64,000 nucleotides of DNA from Paenibacillus sp. YPG26 (lineage in GTDB: Bacteria > Bacillota > Bacilli > Paenibacillales > Paenibacillaceae). This document shows, piece by piece, positions 27,778 to 35,403 of the stretch; positions within the stretch are counted from its first letter, which is position 1, and every line of letters starts with the position of its first letter. Position numbers and translations under genes: made by a program. A model generated the notes under the pieces. The model saw nothing but the letters and a program-made list of their open reading frames with translations, had not been told where the DNA came from and searched no databases. The stretch is taken from NCBI RefSeq assembly GCF_023704175.1, contig NZ_CP084530.1, positions 3,720,001 through 3,784,000 on the forward strand, given 5' to 3'.

Positions 27778-28179
27778 ATGGGATTTAATCCACCCCCAGG
27801 ACCGTTTAACCCTCAGCAGAATCCACAGGGATCACAGGGGCCATTCGGGCCCCAAGGTCCATTCAGTCCAGGACCGCCGGGACCGGGAGGGCCTGGAATG
27901 CCGCCATTTCCTCAGGGTCCAGGAGCTCACCAGCCTCCCGCATCACCTCCGCCTTCCTTTATCCCTCAGCAGCAGGTATCCGCGTATGCGGTAGACCCGG
28001 GATCGATTGCCGGTTGTCTGTTCCGGTTCACTTACATTTGGCAGACCAACCGGGATCAATACTGGTTCTATCCGATCTTTGTCGGACGCACCTCCGTATC
28101 AGGCTATAGATTCTTCGGGGGACGCTGGAATTATTACGGCGTTGATCTGCGAAAAATCAGTTCATTTACCTGCTACTAA
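27778..28179 (+). CDS. Collagen-like Pro/Gly-rich protein with conserved aromatic C-terminal domain
   Basis: 133 residues. The first ~70 are almost entirely Pro, Gly, Gln and Phe with short GPQGP/GPPGPGG repeats. The C-terminal ~60 residues form a compact aromatic module (GCLFRFTYIWQTNRDQYWFYP, then GRTSVSGYRFFGGRWNYYGVDLRKISSFTCY). No signal peptide. ATG 27778 is 8 bases after AAGGAGTG, and an out-of-frame ATG at 27770 is closer to it. The composition resembles spore-surface or coat-associated proteins of Bacillales, but location is inference. Followed by a small coiled-coil gene. Confidence 0.7.
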   Translation: MGFNPPPGPFNPQQNPQGSQGPFGPQGPFSPGPPGPGGPGMPPFPQGPGAHQPPASPPPSFIPQQQVSAYAVDPGSIAGCLFRFTYIWQTNRDQYWFYPIFVGRTSVSGYRFFGGRWNYYGVDLRKISSFTCY

Positions 28180-28256
28180 TAATCCGGGCACGAATAAGTA
28201 CAGCGAAATTCTCCATAATAGGGAGGTAATCTTAAGACCCGAATGGAGGATTCGCC

Positions 28257-28439
28257 ATGATTGACAATCTGGAGAGCAGCTATAACTGTGCTAGTGCGGG
28301 AGACGATCTGCATCAGCTCAAGCAGGAGCTTGCTTCCTTACGCGCCCAAGGGATACAGACCGAGGAACAGCAGGAGAACATCAATCGGCTGGAGAACCAG
28401 ATTTCGTTCATCTTGAACAAATGCGGGATTAACCATTGA
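28257..28439 (+). CDS. Small coiled-coil protein
   Basis: 60 residues: a heptad-like helix (LHQLKQELASLRAQGIQTEEQQENINRLENQISFIL) and two cysteines (11 and 56). ATG 28257 follows GGAGG. Same strand and 77 bases behind the collagen-like gene, with a strong terminator after it, so the two may be co-transcribed. No family recognised. Confidence 0.7.
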   Translation: MIDNLESSYNCASAGDDLHQLKQELASLRAQGIQTEEQQENINRLENQISFILNKCGINH

Positions 28440-28471
28440 TCTGATCTGTGATGCTCCTTAGCTATGCAAGC

Positions 28472-28512
28472 AAGCCCTCCTTCATCTAAGGGTGAAGTGA
28501 GGGCTTTTTTTC
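28472..28512 (+). terminator. Intrinsic terminator
   Basis: AAGCCCTCCTTCA pairs with TGAAGTGAGGGCTT (one bulge), followed by eight T. Ends the collagen-like/coiled-coil transcript. Confidence 0.9.
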
Positions 28513-28553
28513 CTGATGGGAAGCTCCCGTTGCCATTACAGTATGGATCTGGT

Positions 28554-28919
28554 TCATTTATTCAAAATACTGTCCTTAAGCATGACAGACTTATCTCCGT
28601 ATTCCTTGATAATATGCCTCTCTCCCCAAGAACATAGGGAATCAAGAATTTCCTTCAAGCTCCAGCCATACTCTGTGAGTTCATATTCAACTCTAGGGGG
28701 AACCTCATTATAGCTGATCCGATTCACAATACCGTCGTCCACCAGCTCTTTAAGCTGCTGGGTCAGCATTTTCTGGGTAATGCCCGGCATAAGTGCCTTT
28801 AGCTCACTGGTCCGTCTCTTGCCATGCGTCAGGTGGCACAGAATTACACATTTCCATTTCCCTCCGATAACCTCAAGGGTCGCTTCAATCGAAATATTAT
28901 ATTTCTTGCCGGCTTCCAT
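28554..28919 (-). CDS. HxlR-family transcriptional regulator (second copy)
   Basis: 121 residues, single winged-helix HxlR domain (SIEATLEVIGGKWKCVILCHLTHGKRRTSELKALMPGITQKMLTQQLKELVDDGIVNRISYNEVPPRVEYELTEYGWSL). ATG 28919 lies 8 bases after GGAGG. Divergent from an MFS exporter gene with a 126-base shared control region containing inverted repeats, so it very probably represses that gene and itself. Differs from the copy at 7052 in lacking the N-terminal CxxxxxC segment. Confidence 0.92.
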   Translation of the reverse strand: MEAGKKYNISIEATLEVIGGKWKCVILCHLTHGKRRTSELKALMPGITQKMLTQQLKELVDDGIVNRISYNEVPPRVEYELTEYGWSLKEILDSLCSWGERHIIKEYGDKSVMLKDSILNK

Positions 28920-28933
28920 CCATTATTCCTCCA

Positions 28934-28975
28934 ATAGTTACTTTTTGGTGACTATATCACTTGAAAGTACGTACT
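28934..28975. promoter_or_regulatory. Candidate HxlR operators between divergent genes
   Basis: ATAGTTAC (28934-28941) and GTGACTAT (28948-28955) form an inverted repeat with 7 of 8 positions matching. AGTACGTACT (28966-28975) is a perfect 10-bp palindrome. Both lie between the HxlR and MFS start codons. Confidence 0.5.
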
Positions 28976-29045
28976 ATTCATTCTGAATCAGTTCATACAT
29001 AATAACATTTGCCGGTTGGCGATTACTATACTAGGAGTGGATGGA

Positions 29046-30260
29046 ATGTCTTTAGATAAAAAAAGAAGCACGTTCGCGCTTCTGGCGCTGGCTATTAGCG
29101 CTTTTGCCATTGGAACGACAGAGTTCATCAGCATAGGACTGCTGCCTCTGATCGCGGATAACCTGCATATTCCGGTCACCCTTGCCGGGTTGACCGTTAC
29201 CCTATACGCTCTCGGAGTCACCTTCGGCGCGCCTGTATTGACCTCTCTGACCTCGGGCGTACCGCGCAAGACGCTGCTGATGTGGATTATGCTTGTCTTT
29301 ATTGCAGGCAACAGCCTGGCTGCGGTCTCGGGCAGTATCGCTCTGCTCCTTACCGGACGCGTGATCTCTGCCCTTGCCCACGGGGTATTTATGTCGATCG
29401 GCTCTACAATCGCGGCTGACCTTGTGCCGGAGAACCGCAGAGCAAGTGCGATCTCGATCATGTTCTCAGGTCTTACCATTGCCACCGTCACCGGAGTGCC
29501 CCTGGGAACCTGGATCGGGCAGCAGCTCGGATGGCGGGCCGCGTTCGTGGCCATCGCCGCTGTCGGTATTATAGCCTTCATCGCCAATATGATCCTTGTT
29601 CCGGCAGGGCTTCGCAAAGGAACCCGGACACCGGCAAGAGAGCAGCTGAAGCTGATCACCAATGGCCGGTTGCTGCTCTCCTTCGCGATCACAGCACTTG
29701 GCTATGGCGGGACATTTGTTGTGTTCACTTACCTGTCCCCACTGCTTCATGACATCACCGGCTTCAAGGAAGGAACCGTAGCCTTCCTGCTGCTGCTCTA
29801 CGGCATTGCGATTGCCGTAGGCAACGTGATCGGCGGTAAAGCGGCGAACCGGAATCCGGTCTCTGCCCTGTTCTACATGTTCGCCGCCCAAGCCCTGATC
29901 TTGTTCATACTAATGTTCACAGCGCCCTTCAAGGCTGCGGGCCTCATCTCGGTGCTCTTCATGGGACTGTTCGCCTTCATGAATGTGCCTGGTCTGCAGA
30001 TCTTCGTCCTGACGCTGGCTGAACGGTATGCGCCTAAGGCGGTAGATGTCGCCTCCGCGCTAAATATAGCTGCTTTCAACGCAGGCATAGCGCTCGGAGC
30101 TTATCTTGGCGGCATCGTGACCGAAAAGCTCGGGCTGATTCACACCACTTGGGTCGGAGCCTTAATGGTGCTGGCCGCGGTGCTGCTGACAGGCTGGAGC
30201 CGTGAACTGGAACGAAGCGGCCATCCGGCGGTACAAGCCGTACCCGAGCCTGGCCGCTGA
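29046..30260 (+). CDS. MFS efflux transporter (DHA1, AraJ/YtbD-like)
   Basis: 404 residues, twelve hydrophobic helices. N-terminal FALLALAISAFAIGTTEFISIGLLPLIADNL is the hallmark of the AraJ/PbuE/YtbD group of DHA1 exporters for sugars, purines or drugs. The MFS loop 2-3 motif is divergent (TSGVPRKTLL). ATG 29046 follows CTAGGAGTGG. Divergently paired with an HxlR regulator, which suggests induction by a toxic compound. Substrate unknown. Confidence 0.92.
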   Translation: MSLDKKRSTFALLALAISAFAIGTTEFISIGLLPLIADNLHIPVTLAGLTVTLYALGVTFGAPVLTSLTSGVPRKTLLMWIMLVFIAGNSLAAVSGSIALLLTGRVISALAHGVFMSIGSTIAADLVPENRRASAISIMFSGLTIATVTGVPLGTWIGQQLGWRAAFVAIAAVGIIAFIANMILVPAGLRKGTRTPAREQLKLITNGRLLLSFAITALGYGGTFVVFTYLSPLLHDITGFKEGTVAFLLLLYGIAIAVGNVIGGKAANRNPVSALFYMFAAQALILFILMFTAPFKAAGLISVLFMGLFAFMNVPGLQIFVLTLAERYAPKAVDVASALNIAAFNAGIALGAYLGGIVTEKLGLIHTTWVGALMVLAAVLLTGWSRELERSGHPAVQAVPEPGR

Positions 30261-30277
30261 CCCGGCAAGCAGACTCA

Positions 30278-30315
30278 AGCCCCTCCGCACAGGTCCATCA
30301 GCGGAGGGGCTATTT
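30278..30315 (+). terminator. Terminator of MFS gene
   Basis: AGCCCCTCCGC (30278-30288) pairs with GCGGAGGGGCT (30301-30311), followed by ATTTGT. Confidence 0.8.
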
Positions 30316-30391
30316 GTATCACAAGAAGACCGGACACTCCTGGCATGGCGCTGGCAGCAGCTTGTACGGCCCTATTGCCCTGATCCTTGGA

Positions 30392-30688
30392 TCAACTGTT
30401 CATACGGGCAAAGGCTTCCATCAGATCAGCCACACTCATATCCCCAAGCTCTTCTGCTATCCGGTCCGCCTTTGTCTTCCTTCTAATAGAACCTGTCAGT
30501 ACAATCTCAATATTCTGGTCTTTGTCCAGCAGGATGGAGTTGACCTTAAGCACATTGGTAAGCAAGCCTACAACCACTGCGATCTGCCCGGGGGAAAGTT
30601 TGGCGGGGGGAGTGCTCTTCTTTTTCCCGTTACTGCCGTTGCCGTTGCCATTCTTGGTCCCATTTCCACCGTTACCGTTGCTCCTCAC
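30392..30688 (-). CDS. Small protein with Asn/Gly-rich N terminus
   Basis: 98 residues. N-terminal low-complexity NGNGGNGTKNGNGNGSNGKKK, then a helical domain (SPGQIAVVVGLLTNVLKVNSILLDKDQNIEIVLTGSIRRKTKADRIAEELGDMSVADLMEAFARM). The frame opens with TTG 30703; GTG 30688, 6 bases after GGGGAG, is a better start. It is 18 bases behind a 45-codon membrane microprotein gene, so the two are likely co-transcribed. An overlapping plus-strand open frame is hydrophobic and lacks a ribosome site. Function unknown; low-complexity plus helix resembles many spore-surface proteins, which is only a guess. Confidence 0.65.
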   Translation of the reverse strand: MRSNGNGGNGTKNGNGNGSNGKKKSTPPAKLSPGQIAVVVGLLTNVLKVNSILLDKDQNIEIVLTGSIRRKTKADRIAEELGDMSVADLMEAFARMNS

Positions 30689-30706
30689 GGGCCTCTCCCC
30701 CAAAGT

Positions 30707-30844
30707 TCACACTATAATCGTATCCCCAGTGTCTACGCCACTGTCTGCGCCACCCTCTTCCGCACCGAGTCCTAGAGCGAAGGAGGCAAATATAACAGCC
30801 ATGACAATTGCAGTTATCAGTATCTTACTGTTCTCTTCATCCAT
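30707..30844 (-). CDS. 45-residue single-TM microprotein
   Basis: Short gene: MDEENSKILITAIVMAVIFA, then SFALGLGAEEGGADSGVDTG and DTIIV. One TM helix (about 8-26) with an acidic C-terminal tail. ATG 30844 follows AAGGTGG by 6-7 bases; TGA at 30707-30709. Located immediately upstream of the Asn/Gly-rich gene, suggesting a two-gene unit. No known family recognised. Confidence 0.6.
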   Translation of the reverse strand: MDEENSKILITAIVMAVIFASFALGLGAEEGGADSGVDTGDTIIV

Positions 30845-30984
30845 ATGCGGGCCACCTTATATTTGAATCTATCCTACTCCATCATATGACAGCACCTTCA
30901 GGAGGTGCACCCCTCCGCCCAGAAGTGAATACACTACAGCACAACGTATATAACTTTTTTTGAATGAGGCGGTGTTCTTTGATT

Positions 30985-31455
30985 ATGTATTTCCAACCTT
31001 ATGTAATTCCTCACCCTGCGGCTTTTCGTTCCGTGTCTTACTATCGCAATAGCGACCTTGTAATCAAGCTTGTCGGGGAGTCGATTCAAGGTGAACGAAA
31101 TGATGAACTGTTCTATGACGCCCTTATTAAAATGGCCCCTACCCAGCAAGAGAAGGATGTTATTGCCGGTATACGTAATGACGAAAGAAAGCACCGGAAC
31201 ATGTTCCGAACCCTGTATACCCGGTTAACGGGAATGGCTCCTGCTGGAGGCGGGAATGAACAGGCAGAGGCACTGCCCGCCACTTATCTGGAGGGAATTG
31301 AGAAGGCGCTTATGGGGGAGTTAAAAGCATTTGAGAAATACCGCGCCATCTATCTGAATATCGACCCTGCGTACCGGGACTGGATATTCGAGATCATGAC
31401 GGATGAAATCAAACATGCGTCTTATTACAACTGGCTCTATGCCAAGAATAAGTAA
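30985..31455 (+). CDS. Ferritin-like (rubrerythrin-type) di-iron protein
   Basis: About 156 residues. Four-helix bundle with di-iron ligand motifs: Glu in LVGESIQGERNDE, ExxH in NDERKH, Glu in LMGELKAFEKY, and ExxH in TDEIKH. No rubredoxin domain. A leading YFQPYVIPHPAAF segment is aromatic and proline-rich. The start is uncertain: ATG 30964, TTG 30979 or ATG 30985; GAGGCGGTG before 30979 favours one of the latter two. Such stand-alone bundles act in peroxide or iron handling, often in spore-formers. Divergent from the microprotein pair. Confidence 0.8.
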   Translation: MYFQPYVIPHPAAFRSVSYYRNSDLVIKLVGESIQGERNDELFYDALIKMAPTQQEKDVIAGIRNDERKHRNMFRTLYTRLTGMAPAGGGNEQAEALPATYLEGIEKALMGELKAFEKYRAIYLNIDPAYRDWIFEIMTDEIKHASYYNWLYAKNK

Positions 31456-31471
31456 TAGTAGAGTCGGGTAT

Positions 31472-31499
31472 TTGAGGTTCCTCAAAATTGTGTTATATT
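31472..31499 (+). promoter_or_regulatory. Promoter of the thi operon
   Basis: TTGAGG (31472-31477), 16-base spacer, TATATT (31494-31499) with an extended TG at -15/-14. About 50 bases before the TPP aptamer. Confidence 0.65.
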
Positions 31500-31552
31500 A
31501 AATCCGTTAATTGTCAATGGACCATGGAACAACCAACCTTATACGTCTGTAT

Positions 31553-31638
31553 TCACTAGGGGAGCCCGCCGGCTGAGACGAAGCAATACTTCGGACCCTT
31601 GGAACCTGATCTGGATCATACCAGCGTAGGGAAGTGAA
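31553..31638 (+). ncRNA. TPP riboswitch (THI element)
   Basis: Conserved thiamin-pyrophosphate aptamer. Visible in order: ACTAGGGGAGCC, the pyrimidine-sensing GCTGAGACGAAGC, ACCCTTGGAACCTGATCTGGAT and the closing AATACCAGCG-like CATACCAGCGTAGGGAAGT. P1 closes with CTAGGG/TAGGGAAG. An intrinsic terminator follows at 31684-31721, so TPP binding should cause premature termination and starve the thi operon when thiamin is plentiful. Confidence 0.96.
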
Positions 31639-31683
31639 GCGCCTGTGAATTATGATCATAGTTCATGAACTCAGCCGAGCTGT

Positions 31684-31721
31684 AGGCCCTTCATCCTGTA
31701 CGGGAATGAAGGGCCTTTTTG
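31684..31721 (+). terminator. Riboswitch-controlled terminator
   Basis: AGGCCCTTCAT (31684-31694) pairs perfectly with ATGAAGGGCCT (31706-31716), followed by TTTTT. It is the expression platform of the TPP riboswitch, ahead of thiZ. Confidence 0.9.
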
Positions 31722-31743
31722 GGTTCTCTCCAGCGGAATTCAC

Positions 31744-32613
31744 ATGTGCATCCGAATGCTTCGCCCGGTCCTGACGGGACTCATCTTCATATGGGAGGTC
31801 TGCCTTATCACGCCAATATTATCACTCGATCATCTGTCTTACTCTTATGAGTCCGCTTCCGCTTCCGGGCAGGTGCCGATCATTGACCATTTGTCCATGA
31901 AGGTGGACCGGGGGGAATTCGTATCCATCATCGGTCCAAGCGGCTGTGGCAAAAGCACGCTGTTCAAGCTGATTGCCGGCCTGCTGGAGCCGACCGGCGG
32001 TGTCATCAGCTGGGCTGGCGGTGAGGTGTCCAGACGTCTCGGCTTGATCTCCTACATGCCGCAGCAGGACCTGCTGCTTCCCTGGAGAACCGTCAGGGAC
32101 AACTGCCTGCTGCCATGGGAGCTGAAGAAGCGCCGGGCGAAGCCAGGGAAGCTGAAGAAGCACGGGGCCGATCAAGCCGTGCAGCTTGCCTTCATCATGG
32201 ACATGCTTGATCGGTTCGGCCTCAGCCGCTGGGCCGATGCCTATCCCCATGAGCTGTCGGGGGGAATGCGGCAGCGGGCGGCCTTCCTTCGGACGCTTGC
32301 CGCAGGCGGCGATCTGATGCTGCTCGATGAGCCATTCGGAGCGCTTGATGCATTGACCAAGCGGGAGATGCATCACTGGCTGCTAAGTCTATGGGGGGAA
32401 CTGCAGCGGACCCTCCTGTTCATCACCCATGATCTGGAGGAAGCCCTCCTGCTGAGCGACCGGATTCTCCTTATGCCGCGCGGGGGCGGTGTCTTGGAGG
32501 AGATCATCGTCGATCTGCCCCGTCCCCGTCAGTACGGGGTGCATGCCTCGGCGCGGTTCCTTGAGCTTCGAGTGGAGCTTGAGCGTCGGCTGGCGGGAGT
32601 TGCAGGCCGATGA
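31744..32613 (+). CDS. thiZ: Thiamin-precursor ABC transporter ATPase ThiZ
   Basis: ATP-binding subunit of the ThiXYZ importer for pyrimidine thiamin precursors such as formylaminopyrimidine. Walker A GPSGCGKST, Q-loop YMPQQDLLLPW, signature LSGGMRQR, Walker B LMLLDEPFGALD and H-loop FITHD are all present. 289 codons from ATG 31744. ABC homology begins only at about ILSLDHLSYSYE (31813 on). A strong GGGAGGT lies at 31793-31799, but no ATG, GTG or TTG follows at the right distance, so the true start is unresolved. First gene behind the TPP riboswitch; overlaps thiX by 4 bases. Confidence 0.9.
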   Translation: MCIRMLRPVLTGLIFIWEVCLITPILSLDHLSYSYESASASGQVPIIDHLSMKVDRGEFVSIIGPSGCGKSTLFKLIAGLLEPTGGVISWAGGEVSRRLGLISYMPQQDLLLPWRTVRDNCLLPWELKKRRAKPGKLKKHGADQAVQLAFIMDMLDRFGLSRWADAYPHELSGGMRQRAAFLRTLAAGGDLMLLDEPFGALDALTKREMHHWLLSLWGELQRTLLFITHDLEEALLLSDRILLMPRGGGVLEEIIVDLPRPRQYGVHASARFLELRVELERRLAGVAGR

Positions 32614-33422
32614 CAGCCCTGGTCCATTACCTGCATAAGCTGCTGCGCAGCTACGGCCCGTTCCTGCTGCTGCTCACCTTCATTCTGATTCTATGGGAAT
32701 GGCTGGTTCGCGGCGGGACCGTTCCTGCCTTTATTGTGCCGGCTCCCAGCTCTATCCTTGCGGCCCTGATCCATAACCGGGAACTGCTGCTCGGTACTCA
32801 CCTGCCGGTCACCCTGGCCGAATCAGCACTCGGATTCGCCTTGTCTGTCCTGTTCGGAACCTGCCTGGGCACCTGGATGCATCTGTCCCGTACGGTGGAG
32901 AGAGCTGTGTATCCTTTTGTCATCATCAGCCAGACTCTGCCGCTTATTGCCTTGTCCCCTATCTTCATCATGTGGTTCGGCTATTCGATCTGGAGCAAGG
33001 TCGCCGTGGTTATTCTTACGGCCTTCTTCCCCATCGTGGTGGGCGCTTACGATGGACTTCGAACAGGAGGCCAAGCCTATAGTGAACTGCTGCGCACGAT
33101 GGGCGCGAACCGGCTCCAGCTGCTGCTGAAGCTGCAGATTCCGCTTGCGCTTCCTTCCTTCTTCTCGGGACTGAAGCTCTCCGTGGTCTATTGTGTCATC
33201 GGGGCCACTATTGGAGAATGGCTGGGCGGCAGCAGCGGGCTTGGCTACTACAGCCGCCGAATGGCAGGTAATCTGAAGAGCGATCAGCTATTCGCGGCTG
33301 TACTTCTGCTGTCCCTGCTTGGCCTGGCCCTGTTCCTTGCCGTAGCGCTCATGGAGAGGGCTGTTCTCAGCCGGGGCGGCTTCGCTGCAATGACGGGACG
33401 CACGCGTAGGAAGAACGTTTAG
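32610..33422 (+). CDS. thiX: Thiamin-precursor ABC transporter permease ThiX
   Basis: 270 residues with about six TM helices and the ATPase-contact EAA motif (ELLRTMGANRLQLLLKLQIPLALPSFFSGLK, about 155-185), of the SsuC/TauC-like permease family. ATGA overlap with thiZ implies translational coupling. Genomic context (TPP riboswitch, thiY, thiM/D/E) identifies the substrate class. Confidence 0.9.
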   Translation: MTALVHYLHKLLRSYGPFLLLLTFILILWEWLVRGGTVPAFIVPAPSSILAALIHNRELLLGTHLPVTLAESALGFALSVLFGTCLGTWMHLSRTVERAVYPFVIISQTLPLIALSPIFIMWFGYSIWSKVAVVILTAFFPIVVGAYDGLRTGGQAYSELLRTMGANRLQLLLKLQIPLALPSFFSGLKLSVVYCVIGATIGEWLGGSSGLGYYSRRMAGNLKSDQLFAAVLLLSLLGLALFLAVALMERAVLSRGGFAAMTGRTRRKNV

Positions 33423-33463
33423 CGATATCGATTAGAGAAAAAACCGAAAAGAGGTTGTCTTTC

Positions 33464-34489
33464 ATGCATAAATCTATTAAATTCTCCCTTCTGCTGCTCT
33501 CCCTTCTGTGGGTGCTTGGCGGATGCAGCTCCAGCTCAGATCCCGGGCAGCAGGAGGTCAAGTCCTCAGCCTCTCCCGAGGCACAGCCGCTGCAAAAACT
33601 CAGCATCATGCTGGACTGGTATCCGAACGCGGTGCACTCCTTCTTGTACGCAGCCAAAGAGAAAGGCTATTTCGCCGCTGAAGGCCTGGATGTCGATATT
33701 CAAATGCCCGCGGGTACGAATGATTCGCTTAAGCTGACCGCTGCCGGCAAGGTTGACCTGGCGCTCAGCTACCAGCCTCAGGTGCTGCTGGCCCGGGGTG
33801 AGCAGATTCCTGTGAAGTCGATCGGAGCCGTGGTCAGGCATCCGCTGAACCACCTGATGGTTGCCGAGAATAGCGGAATCACGCGTCCCAAAGACCTGGC
33901 CGGACGCACTGTAGGCTTCTCTTCCATCCCACTCTACGAAGCCATGGTCAAGACCATGGTCAAGCAGGATGGCGGTGATCCGGGTTCCGTGAAGCTGGTC
34001 GATGTCGGGTTCGATCTGATTCCAGCCCTGTCCACCGGGCAAGTGAATGGACTCATCGGCGGGTTCATCAACCATGAACAGCTTCTGCTTCAGAAAGAAG
34101 GCCACCCCGTAACTTCAATAGACCCAACCCAATATGGGGTGCCGGATTATTATGAGCTGGTGCTTGTCGCAAGTGAGACAGGGCTATCGAACAAGCAGGA
34201 TGAACTGCGGCGGTTCATGAAGGCTGCGGCAAAAGGCCAGCGCTATGTCAGTGAACACCCGCAGGATGCCCTGAGTCTGTTAATGAAGCACGAGGACAGC
34301 ACCTCGCCGCTGGATGCGGACATTGAGAGTCAGAGTCTCAATATTCTGCTGCCCCTTATGGACGCAGGAGACAAGGCCTTCGGATATCAGGATCCGGCTT
34401 CATGGACCCTGATCGAGAAATGGCTGAAGGACAATGAGCTGCTTAAGCAGTCCGGCGAGATGGCACAGGATGCCTTTGTTAACCTGTAG
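33464..34489 (+). CDS. thiY: Thiamin-precursor binding lipoprotein ThiY (NMT1/THI5-like)
   Basis: 341 residues. Lipoprotein signal peptide with lipobox LGGC (Cys about 23), Ser/Pro-rich tether, then an NMT1/THI5-like periplasmic-binding fold starting LSIMLDWYPNAVHSFLYAAKEKGYF, which is diagnostic for ThiY-type receptors of HMP or formylaminopyrimidine. GTNDSLKLTAAGKVDLALSYQPQVLLARGEQIPVKSIGAVVRHPLN matches the same family. ATG 33464, 8 bases after AGAGGT, is preferred to TTG 33455. Presents substrate to ThiX/ThiZ. Confidence 0.92.
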   Translation: MHKSIKFSLLLLSLLWVLGGCSSSSDPGQQEVKSSASPEAQPLQKLSIMLDWYPNAVHSFLYAAKEKGYFAAEGLDVDIQMPAGTNDSLKLTAAGKVDLALSYQPQVLLARGEQIPVKSIGAVVRHPLNHLMVAENSGITRPKDLAGRTVGFSSIPLYEAMVKTMVKQDGGDPGSVKLVDVGFDLIPALSTGQVNGLIGGFINHEQLLLQKEGHPVTSIDPTQYGVPDYYELVLVASETGLSNKQDELRRFMKAAAKGQRYVSEHPQDALSLLMKHEDSTSPLDADIESQSLNILLPLMDAGDKAFGYQDPASWTLIEKWLKDNELLKQSGEMAQDAFVNL

Positions 34490-34550
34490 ACGGCGGCCGC
34501 GGGAATTGCCCGGTGGTCCGAACCACACCTAACTTTAAGGAGGACTAATC

Positions 34551-35342
34551 ATGAGCTATTTATCCAAAGTACGGGAGCAGAATCCCCTGATCCACAACAT
34601 TACGAACATTGTCGTGGCCAACTTCTCCGCCAACGGGCTGCTGGCGCTCGGCGCCTCTCCATTCATGGCAGACTCACATGAAGAGGTCGCCGATGTGGCA
34701 CAGATGGCGGCTGCCGTAGTTCTGAATATCGGCACGCTGAACGAATATGTCATTGAGTCCATGCTGCTGGCCGGCAGATCGGCTAACCGGCATGGTGTGC
34801 CTGTAGTGCTGGATCCGGTTGGAGCCGGGGCCACGGCCTACCGCACAGAAGTCACCGCGAGATTAACCGGTGAGATCAAGCTCACCGCCCTCAGAGGCAA
34901 CGCGGCGGAGGTTGCGAATGTGGTTGGACGCACCTGGACCAGCAAGGGCGTAGATGCGGGCGAAGGGGATGGCGATGTGATCGGCATGGCCGAGGAAGCC
35001 GCGGCCAAGCTGGGCTCCATCGTGATTATTACCGGTAGAGACGATGTGATCGCGGACGGGAACAGCACCTACATTGTAAGCAATGGCCACCCGATATTGA
35101 CCAAGGTCACGGGCACCGGCTGTCTGCTGAGTGCTGTGGTTGGTGCTTTTCTGGCTTCCGGGAGAAGTCAAATTGAGGCCGCCGTCGAAGCCATCTCCTT
35201 CTATGGAGTGGCCGCTGAACTTGCTTATGAACGGACGGAAGGTCAAGGGCCGGGCAGCTTCCAGACTGAGCTGCTGAATCAGCTGGCGGTTCTGACCCCG
35301 GAGCAGCTCCAGAGCCGCTCCAGAATTGTCCGGCACAGATAA
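34551..35342 (+). CDS. thiM: Hydroxyethylthiazole kinase
   Basis: 263 residues, ribokinase-like fold. Phosphorylates 4-methyl-5-(2-hydroxyethyl)thiazole with ATP, salvaging the thiazole half of thiamin. Seen: NPLIHNITNIVVANFSANGLLALGASPFM, PVVLDPVGAGATAYR, the catalytic-cysteine GTGCLLSA (about 190) and ITGRDDVI. ATG 34551 follows TTAAGGAGGA. Fourth gene of the thi operon. Confidence 0.96.
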   Translation: MSYLSKVREQNPLIHNITNIVVANFSANGLLALGASPFMADSHEEVADVAQMAAAVVLNIGTLNEYVIESMLLAGRSANRHGVPVVLDPVGAGATAYRTEVTARLTGEIKLTALRGNAAEVANVVGRTWTSKGVDAGEGDGDVIGMAEEAAAKLGSIVIITGRDDVIADGNSTYIVSNGHPILTKVTGTGCLLSAVVGAFLASGRSQIEAAVEAISFYGVAAELAYERTEGQGPGSFQTELLNQLAVLTPEQLQSRSRIVRHR

Positions 35343-35403
35343 GGAGGAGCCGGCTGACAGCAGCCGTTCCATAACCGAACATCAAGAAGGAGGTCTATAG
35401 GAT

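Noticed and set aside
30387..30866. 159-codon hydrophobic plus-strand frame
   Set aside because: Composition (Pro/Leu/Ser runs) is the complement of the Asn/Gly-rich gene; no start signal. The minus-strand pair is more plausible.
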